Source of the DNA: Armigeres subalbatus | Lineage: Eukaryota > Arthropoda > Insecta > Diptera > Culicidae | Assembly: GCF_024139115.2 (NCBI RefSeq) | Contig: NW_026942680.1 | Location: 1 to 64,000, forward strand | Direction: 5' to 3' | DNA: 64,000 nucleotides | Shown here: one piece after another, positions 46,983 to 58,075 of the stretch | Position numbering within the stretch: the first letter of the stretch is position 1 | How the letters are laid out: the number at the start of each line of letters is the position of its first letter | Notes under the pieces: generated by a model | What the model saw: the letters and a program-made list of their open reading frames with translations, nothing else | What the model was told of the DNA's origin: nothing | Database searches by the model: none | Made by a program: the position numbers and the translations under genes

Positions 46983-47433
46983 TACTTGATTTATCTAAGA
47001 AAAATCTGGCTGTCAATTTTGTTTTTCTATTATTTGGCCTTTTTGAACATATTTATAATTGTACCATAGGGGCTTTTTAATGGAAGTAAAAGTAAAAGGT
47101 AGTTATTCATTTTTTTATTCGTGATTTACGATCAACTATAATGCCTATCCACCTGCCGTTCCAAATTTGTGGTGTATCTTCTGTGGATACTTCTGTTTTT
47201 TTTTTGCGCCATCTCCATCTAATAGAAACAATAGCATATTTGTCAAAGTATAATACAAATTTAAATGAAAATCATAAATGTTGTTGTTCGAGACCATCAC
47301 CATCCGCCGCCAACGTCTAGCATTACATCGGTGTCCAAAAATTTTAGAACATGAGAGAAACCGCAAACTGTATTGAAAGGCTGAATAAGATTATGCTTTC
47401 GTTCACTTTTTAATGTTTACTGCACACTTAAAA

Positions 47434-47954
47434 TTTTGCACCGAAGTCGGTTCTTTGTTTAAACCGAACATGATCGGTTGCCATTAAAGTACCGAATGTT
47501 TCGGTAAAAACATGGTTTTCAGTCACATGTTTACGAATAAAACCGATTGATCGGTTGCATTGGATACCGTCTAAGACGAGTTTTGTACTCTCCATTTAAT
47601 TCCACCAATTATATCGATATCTTTGCAAACGCGTATGTCGACCACACATTTGTGGTCGAAATACGTATTTGCAAAGATATCGAAATAATTGGTGGAATTA
47701 AATGGAGAGTACAAAACTCGTCTTAGACGGTTGAATACATTCCACTAAAAAGAGCTTAAAATATTTTTTCTGCATTGGGTAGTTTTTGACAGATAAGATG
47801 TGGAACAGAACCGAAAAATTCGGTTTATCATTCTTGTTTTCTGTTTCGGTACTTTGAAACCGAGAAAACTCGGTAAAAAATTTTCACGGAACCGAACATC
47901 CGTGTCACTGCAGCAAGATGTTAAAATTTCTGAACAAAAGAACTCGGTGCAAAA
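47434..47954. mobile_element. Element with TTTTGCACCGA ends, hosting a palindrome
   Basis: Inverted termini TTTTGCACCGAAGTCGGTTC and, on the right read inward, TTTTGCACCGAGTTCTTTTG. The interior repeats ACCGAA/TTCGGT phrases. The palindromic MITE at 47566-47731 lies within it. Confidence 0.6.
47566..47731. mobile_element. ACCGTCTAAGACGA palindromic MITE, copy 2
   Basis: A 166-bp near-perfect palindrome. Both arms contain ACCGTCTAAGACGAGTTTTG, GGAGAGTAC/GTACTCTCC, CCACCAATTAT and TATCTTTGCAAA. The centre is CGACCACACATTTGTGGTCG. Flanked on the right by the same tail phrase as copy 1 (20223-20374). Confidence 0.85.
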
Positions 47955-48056
47955 CAAGATGCATTCCATCATTGTGTGTACACGTCTTGGAACAAATTTT
48001 TCATTTCCAATGATAACAAAATAGTTTCTGAAACTGGGATAAACTACTGTAAGGTA

Positions 48057-48223
48057 AGGGATCGTACACTTATTACGTAAGTAATTTTTCTCAGTTTTTC
48101 GACCCCCCCTCCCACCATGTAAGATTTTTTTCGAACAAATGATTTTATATTTAAATGCAGCGTAAGATATTGACCGATCCCCTCTCCTTCCATAAGGGCT
48201 TACGTAATATGTGTACGGCCCCT
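48057..48223. mobile_element. MITE with CGTACAC/TTACGTAAG ends
   Basis: Left AGGGATCGTACACTTATTAC and right, inverted, AGGGGCCGTACACATATTAC both continue into GTAAG. Length is about 167 bp, with C-rich and A/T-rich interior. Exact boundaries are uncertain by a few bases. Confidence 0.65.
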
Positions 48224-48459
48224 AAGGAAAAAACATTGGAAACAGATTAAAATTTATAATAAATGTTTTTTTTTCATCTCAGGCCAATTACGCCAATAAA
48301 ATGTTTTAAAAAAGAATCCATCATGTTAAAACCAATGCACACGATGCACCAATATTGAACGACCCAAAAGACAATTTATTCGCATTTGAGGAACAAGCAA
48401 AAAAAAACTGCTGTTATTTTTATTATACAGCATTAACATTAAATTCAATAAAACAAGTA

Positions 48460-48960
48460 GGGTAAAAGACCCAATAGTGGAGGAACTAAGCACGTTCTAC
48501 CCCTTTTTTTGGTTCACACTAAGCCTATACTTCATTTCACTTACCTCAAGGGCGCACATGAAAGATTTTTAATTATATTTTATCCGAAAGGTGTTCTAAT
48601 GGCACCAGCATCCATCATTGTAACCTAAAATGGTACCTCCAATTATTGGTACAGTGTTCCAATAGTTGCGGTATTTTTTAATTCGTGTTCCTATAGTTGT
48701 GAATCCCATTGTTTTCATATGGAACTCGCAACTATTGGAACACTACCACAACTATTGGTGCAAAGCAGAGAAAAGGATAAGGTATTTTATTGATACTTTA
48801 CCAATTTTGATGCAATTCTTGACCCGTTTTCCTCTGTTTCGTGTAATGACAGGTCAACAAATTGATATACTATATGGGTTGGTGCGTTAAATACGTAGAT
48901 TGTGTAAAAACAACACTACTGCAACTATAGGAACACCCACGACTATGGGAACTTTTACCC
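48460..48960. mobile_element. TA-site MITE, GGGTAAAAGACCC ends
   Basis: It starts GGGTAAAAGACCCAATAGTG and ends TATGGGAACTTTTACCC, with TA at 48458-48459 and 48961-48962. Inside, CAACTATTGGAAC or its inverse recurs several times (48655, 48727, 48747, 48921). It resembles, in style and ends, the element at 55665-56197. Confidence 0.75.
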
Positions 48961-48962
48961 TA

Positions 48963-50570
48963 TTCAAAGAATGCTGTGTTTTGTTTTCGTTCAAAACTGA
49001 AAGTAATTCCTTCGGGCATCACAAAAATATAAACAACCGAACTCCGTAGTTTCTACAGTTCAGTCGGTTTTATTTGACAGCTTTCGGTATGGTTTTGTCG
49101 GTTATAAAAATTGCAATTTTTGTAACGAATTAGAAATTTTCCATAAACATTGGATAATGTGAATAAAGAAATGGATGTCAATAAAGATATCAGGGTATAA
49201 GAAATAAATATATATATTCCCCAAAATAAGGCCGATACAAATATTTAAAAATTATTTTGTCTCCCTCCCCCCCCTTCTCTTCGGATTTTTTGCCAAAAAA
49301 TAATATTTTGAGGTGGCAACAAAATAAATTTTGGATTTTTTTAATTTTAATATTTATTTTTTATTATCCCCTTTCCCTTTCCGAGACCAGTAGGAAAAAA
49401 TGTTAATTAAATATTTGTAACGGCCTAATGCAAAATTTCCAAAAACTATAAGTATTTTTCCAAAAAATACAAAACATCCATAATTTAACCAATATTTGCA
49501 ATGAACAATTACAAAGTTTTTCAGAATTTTATTTCTTTTTGGAAAGTTATTTTATTAAAATTGCAATTTTTGCTTTTATAAGTGCTAATATAATTTTGTT
49601 TCGTGTAAAATTCTGTTTTATGTATGGACATTTTGCATTACTTAGGAAAAATTTATATTTATTTATCGATTCAACACCGATTTATTTATTGGCAATTTCT
49701 TATTTTTTTAATAAAAATTTTCTTAATTTTTAGGGGGAGTTAGTCATTGAAAAATAATGTCGTTAGAAAGTCAACCTTATGTTTAAATAAATTCAAATGG
49801 CATAAATAATCAACAACTAAGCGGGTAAAAAGTAACCTCAGTATCATTTTCAAGCCACGTTGAATGGAGAATATCACGATGAACAACAATATTGTTATTG
49901 TTACCATTGTTTTCTTTTCCCATTTTAGTACGTTTTCATCTCATAATTCAATATCAAGCAATAAATAAATTGTTCAATATTGAAATGCAACCCACCAAGT
50001 AAATATTAACAATTCAGAAGCATGACTAGACTAACAATTCAAGTTACAGAAATGCATGTAATGAAAAAAAAACACAATCCTTGTTTTATATTTAAAGACA
50101 AATATTCATACTTTTGAGCATCAGTGTAATGCAAAGCTGACAACAATATCTGTGTTGCATAATTTCTTATATAAAACTCATAAGTAACATGCTACTTTGA
50201 CCAAAACATTGGAGTTTGGTATAACACATAAATCAGTTTTCGATATAAGTTCACATTATGAAGGAGTTTTACATGTCACGAGCAAAAACAAAAACAAGAG
50301 TATCGCGAATCTATTGAGTGCTTAGTTTTATGTTGAGATTATTCAGAGTGATTGTGTATAATAATAAGGTGAATAAATTTTGATCAGAGTCGGGAGTGAT
50401 TCCAATGCACATAACCCTGAAGCCCCAATGAATTAGTCGAGAAAGTCAACCGAAACATGATCCGTGAAGCATTAGATGGCCATTGCATGGTTCGATATAT
50501 TCTACCTCGTCTTTGCTCCAATTCTTTTACTTCAAGAGGTGTACTGGATTATGAATAGTAAGTATAGTAT
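48963..50570. other. A/T-rich DNA, no recognisable gene
   Basis: Very A/T-rich (49130-49760 especially). ORFs there are hydrophobic low-complexity translations and not supported. Confidence 0.45.
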
Positions 50571-50572
50571 GT

Positions 50573-51050
50573 TTTTGCCTTTCTCGTACAACAAAGTTGT
50601 ACCAGAAGGCTATAATTTCACTCCAAAAGTGTGTATGTGTGTAGCCCATAAATATTTTTTTTTTTTCATTTTCATTTTTTTCATTTACGCGTTTCATATA
50701 GAAGGGCTTGACAGATTCGAGTGCAACTGGTTTCATTCGACGGAGCAAATTTCCTAGTTGGACACTATTGTTTTTGTTTTATAATAAATCAAGCAATTTG
50801 GATTATATTTTTATTTTTTAATCAACAAAAACACAAATGCACATTGAATCATTAATCATTTTAGCCGTGGCGCAACCCAGGGTAACCCACGGTAAGTAAT
50901 TTTTAAGCAACGTATTAGAATTGCACCAAATCTTTTTATCCCTGAAATGTAGGCAATAAGCACTGCATTTACAACATTAATTTGAATTCAACATATTGAA
51001 TCGAGAAAGGCATCATCACCACCGGTGGATAAATTTGGGTTTTTTTAGGA
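50573..51050. mobile_element. Dispersed element with GCCTTTCTCGTACAAC start
   Basis: It begins TTTTTGCCTTTCTCGTACAA and ends with CGAGAAAGGCATCATCACCA then GGTGGATAAATTTGGG. The left part recurs at 35571-35656, and the right end at about 62868-62903. GCCTTTCTCG/CGAGAAAGGC forms a short inverted terminus. I know this as a common Aedes repeat but cannot name it. Confidence 0.55.
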
Positions 51051-51424
51051 AGAAGTGTTCGTAAATTGATTTGATTAAAGTGAAATTATTTTACATCATG
51101 TTAATATCTTATATCCAAAGACCGATTTTTGGGGGTAATTTTTATAGTCATATACAAGTATATACATATATATAACATATATATGACAAATAAACCTAAG
51201 TTTTCAGATATAGTTTAAAATCAGTTATAAACAAGTTTTCAATGAAAAGGAATAATTGATAAATCTAGAAACAAATAAAACAGAATTACAATCACACGAA
51301 AACACAAAGTGACGAACAAAACCTGTTTACAATTTATATACAAATTATTTTTATTTGTTTCTACTAAAGAAAAGTTGCAAATGCTACTTGGGAGGTCAAA
51401 AGATCGAAAGAACAAACAGACAAG

Positions 51425-51545
51425 AATCAGATGGGAGTTGTGAGTAGTGACAAGTGAGATGCAAGATGAAAGTAAGGAGCAATGATAAATGAGAAGTGAG
51501 AATTGAAAAGTGAAAAGTAAGAAGTGAGAAGTGGAAAGGAAGAAA
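51425..51545 (+). repeat. GTGAG satellite joined to the purine tract
   Basis: GAGTAGTGACAAGTGAGATG and TGAGAAGTGAGAATTGAAAA are the same GTGAG units as arrays 1 and 2, here in one orientation only. They grade into GAAGGAAGAAAG. Confidence 0.65.
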
Positions 51546-52565
51546 TAAGAAGTAAAAAGTGACAGTAAAAGTAAGAAAAAGAAAGGAAGAATAAAAAGAA
51601 CAGAAGAGGAAAAAATAACAAAGAAAGAAAGAAGAAGGAAGAGGGAAGAAGGAAAAAAGAAGGAAGAAAAGAGAGAAAAGGAAAATAGAAGAAGGAAGAA
51701 AGAAGGAAGGAAGAAGAAGGAGAGAAAACACAATGAAGCAATACAAAAGAAAGAAGGAGGAAGCAAGTAACAGGAAAAGAGAAGAAAGATGGAAGAAATG
51801 AGGAACAAAGAAGGAAGAAAGGAAAAAGGGAGAAAGAAGGATGAAAGAAGGAAGAAAGAAGAGAAGAAGGAAAAAAGAAAAAAGAAAGTAGGAAGAAAAC
51901 CAGGAAGCAAGAACAAAGAAGAAAGAAAGAAGGAAGGAAGAGAGAAGAAAGAAGCAAGAAACGAGAAAAAAAAGGAAGAAGAAAAAAAGAAGGAAGAAAG
52001 AAGGTGGAAAGAGGAAGGAAGACGGAAGAAAGAAAGAAGGAAAAACGAAGGAAGAAAGAAGAAAGAAAGAAGGAAGGAAGGAAGAAAAAAGAAAGAAGGG
52101 AAAAAAGAAAAAAGAAAAAAAATAAAGTAGGAAAAAGAAAGAAGAAAAACGGAAGGAAGGAATAAAGAAGGAGGAAAAAAATTAAAAAAAAGGAGAGAGA
52201 ACCAAAAAAAAAAGAGTGAAGAAGGAAAAAAAGGAAGAAAGCAAAAAGAAAGAGGAAAGAAAAAAAAGGGGGAGGGCGAAAGAAGAAAGAGAGAAGAAAT
52301 AAGAAAGAGAAAAGGATGAAAGGAGGAAAAAAGAAGTAAGAAGGAAGAATGCAAGTAGGAAGAAAGAAGGAAAAAAGAAGGAAGAAATAAGAAAAAAATG
52401 AGTTAGAAATAAAGAAGATGAAATATGGAAGGAAGAAGTAAGAAAGAAGAAAGGAGGAAAAATAATTGAAGGAAGGAAACATATGAAGTAAGAAGGAAAA
52501 AGGAAGAAGGAAGAAAATGGAACGAAAAAGGAAGAATAAATGAGAAAGGAGGAAGAAAAAAGAAA
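51546..52565 (+). repeat. One-kilobase homopurine tract (GAAGGAAGAAAG)n
   Basis: About 1 kb of the plus strand is almost purely A and G, in irregular AAGAAGGAAGAAAG words, with only scattered pyrimidines. The complementary strand gives long open frames of Phe, Ser and Leu (51239-52482) that are artefacts of composition. Mirror-symmetric purine tracts can form triplex DNA. It is bounded by the GTGAG satellite and by the CGACCTTTTG minisatellite. Confidence 0.9.
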
Positions 52566-52692
52566 GACCTTTCGTCCTTTCGACCTTTTGACGCAGTTTT
52601 TTTGTTTCGACCTTTTGTCTCGTCGACCTTTCGACCCTTCGAATTTTTGGCCTTTTGACCTTCGACCTTTTGCCCTTCGACCTTTTGTCTTA
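52566..52692 (-). repeat. AAAAGGTCGAAGG minisatellite, inverse
   Basis: CTTTCGACCTTTTG units, the reverse complement of the repeat at 46544-46652. Both are neighboured by TTCGCGAG (about 46528 and 52700). Confidence 0.8.
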
Positions 52693-52879
52693 CAACCGTT
52701 CGCGAGTATTTTACATTGCCTACTTCTCGTTTTGTGAGTAAGGTTCACAGATTTCCACCACTGACGGTGGCAGAGGCAGTTCTTCATCGCAGAAATTCTT
52801 AACGTCATACATCAAGCAGGGGGCTACTATCGCTGCAATCGAAATGACATGATCTGGTGCAACGATGAGCTGGCAGAGG

Positions 52880-53450
52880 CCATTACACCATTCTGAGACT
52901 ATTTTCTCTTGTCTTTTCTATTTCTCTTTTCTAAGTCTTCTACATTCAGCTCGGTCCATCGCTCCACGTCGCCAACCACGCAGTCTGCGGAGGGTCCACA
53001 AATCGTCTTCCACCTGATCGATCCACCTTGCTCGCGGCATTCCTCGCCTCCTTGTTCCCTTCGGATCGTTGTTGAGAACAATTTTTGAATTATTTCCCGA
53101 CAATCTGGCTACGTTCCCGGCCCACCGCTGTAGTCTTATTTTCCCGGTGTGAACGATGGATGGTTCTCCCAACAGCTCATGCAACTCATGATGTAGCAAG
53201 CACGCCATATTTATTAATTTATTTCAATGTTGTATAAACATTAAAATAAATGAATAAATAGATAAATATGGCGTACTTGCTACATTGTTTCGCAGCACTT
53301 TCCTTTCGAAAACTCCCAGTGCGCGTTGGTCCTCCATGAGCATCGTCCAGATCTCGTGTCCGTAGAGAACTACCGTTTTAATAAGCGTTTTGTAGTCACC
53401 GCACCGCATCCAGAACAGATCGCCGGAGGGTACGTTGGTGAACACGTCAA
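52880..53450 (-). pseudogene. RTE-like LINE, C-terminal reverse transcriptase tail
   Basis: Minus-strand frames give LIKTVVLYGHEIWTM and RALGVFERKVLR (53445-53290), then HHELHELLGEPSIV, KIRLQRWAGNVARLSGNNSK and RARWIDQVEDDL. This is the same C-terminal region as in 30667-31100. It lacks the catalytic core and is interrupted by a small inverted-repeat insertion at 53192-53284. Dead copy of the same LINE group. Confidence 0.7.
53192..53284. mobile_element. 93-bp inverted-repeat insertion in the LINE
   Basis: Ends TGTAGCAAGCACGCCATATT and its near-complement (GTAC for GCACGC) with an A/T-rich centre. It separates two parts of the LINE tail that are adjacent in the copy at 30667-31100. Confidence 0.65.
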
Positions 53451-54560
53451 CGATTACCCCAGCACAGTCCAGCTCTATGGCAACTGTTCACCACAAAATC
53501 CCGTTGATAACTCCCTGCGCACAGATGAAGCCCCCACAAACAAATCAATCGCCCGCAATGTCCTCAACTTACCTATTGAACGTTCTGCAAGAACAACAAC
53601 CATCCCAGGTCGAGCAGTAACCTCCGTTACAGTCCAAGCCAAGTTTCTTCTTTTGCAAATGTGGTAAGTTCAGCAAGGACCAGGAAATGTCGACCTTGAA
53701 GAAGACCACCGAACATATACCACAAAAGTTCAACTCAATGGACCCAGTAGTTCTACGCCCCAACAAAAAAAGACCATCGAAGGACTGTAAGAGGGAAACA
53801 ATCGGAAAGAAGATTCTTGCCAATCAGCAGATGCAAGAAAGCGTTGGATGATGACTGGAGAAGGTCAAAAAGAACGACATCTAAAGCTCCCAAACGTTCA
53901 CTTGTTGTGCTAACTCCAAACTTACCCTTCACATGCAACAACCAGCTCTTCACACTCCTGTGCCATACTCAGGACAGTTCAAGGGCAACAGCAAGCGGGT
54001 TTTCCCCGTCATTGTGGAAGTTAGACCCCTACCGGAGCTGTCGGACAACCCTCGGCACTCGGACTAGGTCCAGAGGTAGTTTCAGTAACACACTACAACA
54101 AATTCCACAAGCTCCGATACGGTCCTAACGCCTCTATCAATCCCAGCTCATCGCGCCTCAGCGCCCCCTAAGAAAATAAATCCCTCCTCCCAATGGCAAG
54201 AACCTGCCTCTGGTGGAGCTTTGGGGGAGAAGTACATCTCTCGCCTCAGTTTCTTCTCCAAATTCCAATTTTTTCCCGATTCCTGCCCCTTCTCTGCCAG
54301 TCGTGGACTCTGGACCACTAACCCTTTGCAGCTGTTCTTTCTTCATCGTTTCTCAACCTCAGTTCCGTCGAATAAACCAGTGAAATCTAAGAGGATTTCA
54401 CAACAATCACAACGTCCTGGAGCTGCTTACTACAGGACAAACCTGGAGTAATCGCTTTGCAGGAGATCTATCGCAGCACTGCAGTCCGGCCGTCATGGAT
54501 CGTTCGTTAGGCACTAAATATTGGTGGCTCACTGAGGCGGAAGCAACGTCTACCGATCAC
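53450..54560 (+). pseudogene. Second LINE: ORF1 remains and endonuclease start
   Basis: GC-richer plus-strand DNA reads, over several frames, like a Gln/Ser/Pro/Lys-rich ORF1 (SFFFCKCGKFSKDQEMST, VVLRPNKKRPSKDCKR). Near 54420-54470 the phrase SCLLQDKPGVIALQEIYRST resembles the first motif of a LINE endonuclease (PDxxxLQE). Many frame changes and stops. A Jockey/I-like element is my best guess. Confidence is limited because no catalytic core is present. Confidence 0.4.
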
Positions 54561-54743
54561 CCAGGTAAAAGTAAGCATTTAAATAAGCCGTGCGTGCGAC
54601 TATGACGTTATCACAAACCTAACAAGCTTTATACTAGCTCTATGATAGCCCGATATAGCCGAAAAGGCGAAAAATAGTGCCAAAGGTTACCTGGACAGCC
54701 ACGATCGGCATTTCTGACTATTCACGTTTCACCCAAATCGTCG

Positions 54744-54980
54744 TCAATGCTGATTTCCCGGTAGTCTTGCAGTTAAAATCGTATATGCTCCATAAATCTC
54801 CCGAATGGTAAAATACCAAATCTTCGGAATAAACTCCAGAGAACACTCAAAGTTCTGTCGACGCCGGCGTTGATTATCGGTGACATCATCGGCTAACACC
54901 AGGCTTGGGGTAGCCGCTCCAACAATCACAGGCAGAAGAAACAAAGTGTGCAGCGCAGCCACCGAGTCTGGCCTTACCAT
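54744..54980 (-). CDS. Candidate first coding exon, secreted protein
   Basis: A minus-strand ATG at 54980 gives MVRPDSVAALHTLFLLPVIV then GAATPSLVLA, a good signal peptide shape, followed by DDVTDNQRRRRQNFECSLEF with a furin-like RRRR. The frame closes after 78 codons, so any real exon would splice out earlier. An acceptor (TTTTAACAG) at about 55082 and GC-richer DNA up to 55420 could be the 5' UTR exons. The family is not recognised. A GTAAGG right after the ATG is a competing donor. The upstream part has been split by the hAT-like element at 55426-58966. Confidence 0.35.
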   Translation of the reverse strand: MVRPDSVAALHTLFLLPVIVGAATPSLVLADDVTDNQRRRRQNFECSLEFIPKIWYFTIREIYGAYTILTARLPGNQH

Positions 54981-55563
54981 CCTGAACCATGCCTCATCCA
55001 CGGTCCGCATATGCTGATTCTGACGATCGAGCTCAGCGACCTGATTCAGAAACGCCTTCCTGCCGATCAAGAAGTCGGCAGCTGTTAAAATATGTAACAA
55101 ACAGCTAATATTGTTTAATGAAAATGAATTTTTCAACTTACTAGTACATAAAATACAAATATAAGTATACGCTATATTCACATTCTTAACTTGTGATATG
55201 CAGATATTATCATTTTGTATTTTTGCACTATGATTATGAGAGTTCAATTCAATTATAAAAGTAGGTATCCTTCTACTAGCCGTCAGATGGAATGTCATTC
55301 TACCTCGGTCACTTCGAAAATAGCGAATCGCATAAGCTTCATCAACAAGCATCACCCATCGCTGACATTGAATAGATGCCTCCTTGCTCGCGTGTGACCA
55401 GGGGAAATTCGCTCGTCGCATCCCCAGGGTTGTTACGGAGATCCAGAAATATTTTCCGCGCCAAATCCGCGCCGACTAAAATCAAATCCGCGCCATTTCC
55501 GCGCGACATCAAATCCATTTCGCGCCAAATCCGCGCTACTTAGAACTAAATTCTAAGCAAATA

Positions 55564-57279
55564 GGGTTAGGCGGGGCAAGATGGGTCACGGGGTAAGATG
55601 GGTCTGGGCCGTTTTTGAGCATCGTGTACATTTTAATGTGGAGATTATGACTTTGTAGGAGGTAGGGTAAAATGCCCAATAGTGGACCCCCTAGTAGCGA
55701 AATTTTGCTCTTTTTGTCATAAGGAGTAGAAATTTTCAACATATTAATTCCGCTTGACATCTGATATCTGCATCTCCTCTTCACGATACATACATAAAAC
55801 ACTTAAATACACGACGTTATTCGTTGAAATTATCATTTTAAAGTCTGACTGAATAGGCCCTATAGTAGACCCCCTGGGGGTCCATAATAGGAATTTGCTT
55901 CCCTATAGTCGACACTTCATTTGATTTTTATGTTCCGTTTCGGGACGTTCTTCTTCCCTATTATGGACCCCCCAAAATATTCCTATAATGGACACTCTCG
56001 TGTTTATTTTTTATAGAATTGTAAAAAATCATTTATTTTTACTTTCCACAGCATTTCCAATGTATGTAATCATAGGACTGTAAGGTAGGTTCTCCCGATG
56101 GAATTTCATAGCAAAATTTTTACATTGTGCTGTAATAATGCAAAAATAGCTGGAGGGTCCACTATTGGTTGGGGGTCCACTATTGGGCACTTTACCCTAT
56201 AATTTGGTTCTACTTTATTGTCACTCGATTTGATGATAACAATTTATTTTGGTGGGGTAAGGCAATGTAGAATATTTTTCAGCATTTTCAGCAGTTTCTT
56301 ATGCGAAACACACTTTCTATAAAACGTGTAATCTCGTCGAGCAATGTAAAATTTGAACATTTTTGGCAGTGGCGTCGCGTAACCTCACTTTTTACCTGTG
56401 CACTCACCCAAAAAATGAAGATTTTGATATTTTGACAGCGCAAATGGAAACTAAAATGATCAGAGTTGTTTAAACTAATCATAATCTAGTTATTCTATGC
56501 ATTTCCAAACACCAATTCCTTAAGTTTAAGTCCAGTGCACAGGTAGATTGAGGTTAGGGAAACGCCACTGATTTTTGGTAACATAGTGAACGTATTATAA
56601 GTAATGTAGTAGGTGATGTTATACTAACTCCGTTGAAATAAATAAACAGACATATAATAAAAATTTGAAATTGAAATTGAAATAAATAAATAGACATTCT
56701 AACATGAACTTACAAATGGGGCAAGATGGGTCAGCACATACTGAAGGGCATAGTTCGTATTCAAAACATATTTTCCATTGCTGGTTTAATCATTTTAAGG
56801 TTATTTTTGACAAAATGATGTTAATTTGTTTATTGAAAATGTCTATTTTTTGTCTTTAAGAAAGCAATACTCAGACGGCTTGTTTTTATAAGAATATGCA
56901 GACATTTTTGAATGTAGAGCCATTTCTTCATCCAAGGCTCAAAAATTATTTTTTATTCAATATAATCATTGGCAAAAAAGATATCTATCAGCGTATAATT
57001 CAATATTGGGAATAAAAACATTATTAATTGCAGTATTTAAAGGTAACCCATCTTGCCTCGATGTTTGACCTATCTTATCCCGTCATTTTTTGATTGACAG
57101 AAAAATAGACTTCTACTTGATTGACTCGAAATGGAATAAAAAGTGGAGTTTTTGTTATTTCATACCTCTGGCTTACATATTATGAGCTATTTTTATAGAT
57201 CCATGTTGAAAAGTTAAATTAAAATGTTTCTGTTTTGAGATATTCAGGGTTCGCCTTAGGCGACCCATCTTGCCCACAC
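55564..57279. mobile_element. TA-site element, GGGCAAGATGGGTC ends
   Basis: The left end GGGTTAGGCGGGGCAAGATG and the right end, inverted, GTGTGGGCAAGATGGGTCGC share GGGCAAGATGGGTC. TA is at both boundaries. Further GGGCAAGATGGGTC and its inverse recur inside (56717, 57047). It hosts the MITE at 55665-56197. Confidence 0.6.
55665..56197. mobile_element. TA-site MITE, GGGTAAAATGCCC ends
   Basis: A 533-bp element has the left end GGGTAAAATGCCCAATAGTG and the right end, inverted, GGGTAAAGTGCCCAATAGTG. TA at 55663-55664 and 56198-56199. Internal repeats of the end motif (TATTATGGACCCCC, CCTATAGTAGACCCCC) show that it is built from its own terminal words. It is the third layer of this nest. Confidence 0.85.
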
Positions 57280-57529
57280 TACGCATAAAATATATATTTT
57301 TTTATCACAATTTACGTCTTCTCTTCAACTTTGGTGTAATTATTGATCACAAGACAAACTTGCGTACAGAATAAGAAATTTGACAATGCAGCTCCGGTTT
57401 TTAACAAAACGTCTGTAAAACAATTATTTGAATTCGTATCAAGAAAAAAATAATACAAAATCTAACATGGTTGCCCTAACTCCGTTGATTTCCCAGTCAG
57501 AATATTGAGTTTCAAGCGTAAATTCCTTC

Positions 57530-58075
57530 GGAAATTTCTGAGGAATGTTTTCAGAATTTTCAGCAGAAATTACTTTGTGAATTCGGTAGAATAATTTGCG
57601 TGAATTTTAGAAAAAAAAGTCCGCTATTTGTGCTTATTGTCCTTCAATTTTGCAACAAGTTTCTCTAAGAATACAAGCATAAATTCCGACAACATTTTTA
57701 GTTGAAATTAATTTGCAATTTTTTTACCATGTTGGAATTTTAGCCTTAATCTCCGAGAATATCTGCGAAAACTTCTCCGAAAATTCCTGCAGAAATTCAT
57801 CATTCGTGTGCAGATTCATCCCAGGCCAATCCTCCGGAAGTTTGCTCGGAAATTTTCTAGGAAATGTTTGCAGAAATCCAACTGCTGTCGGAAATTATTC
57901 GGAAATTCATTTGGGATTTTTTTCGTGAGTTCAAGTAAATTCGTCAATAATAACCTGCGGAAAACCTTCAGATTTTCGGAAATCTCTTCATAAATTCCTA
58001 CGAATATCGCTTTGAGAATTCTTGCAGAAATTGAAGAAATTCCGCGGAAGTTCATCCAAAAATTTCTTTATTGAT
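57530..58075. repeat. Degenerate GGAAATTCCTGCAGAAATTC repeats
   Basis: Words of about 14-20 bp built from TCCGAAAATTCCTGCAGAAA recur imperfectly on both strands. ORFs across them (57713-58055) are repetitive and unsupported. A hairpin at 58128-58155 (ACAAGGACCC and complement) follows. Confidence 0.6.

Noticed and set aside
51789..52130. Plus-strand Lys/Glu-rich ORF of 113 codons
   Set aside because: The same purine tract read on the other strand; low-complexity artefact.
51239..52482. Two long minus-strand ORFs (351 and 371 codons) rich in Phe, Ser and Leu
   Set aside because: They are translations of the homopurine tract. Multiple frames are open together because stop codons cannot form in such composition.
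53326..53667. 113-codon plus-strand ORF
   Set aside because: Its first part is antisense to the RTE-like tail and the rest is LINE ORF1 debris; it spans an insertion junction.
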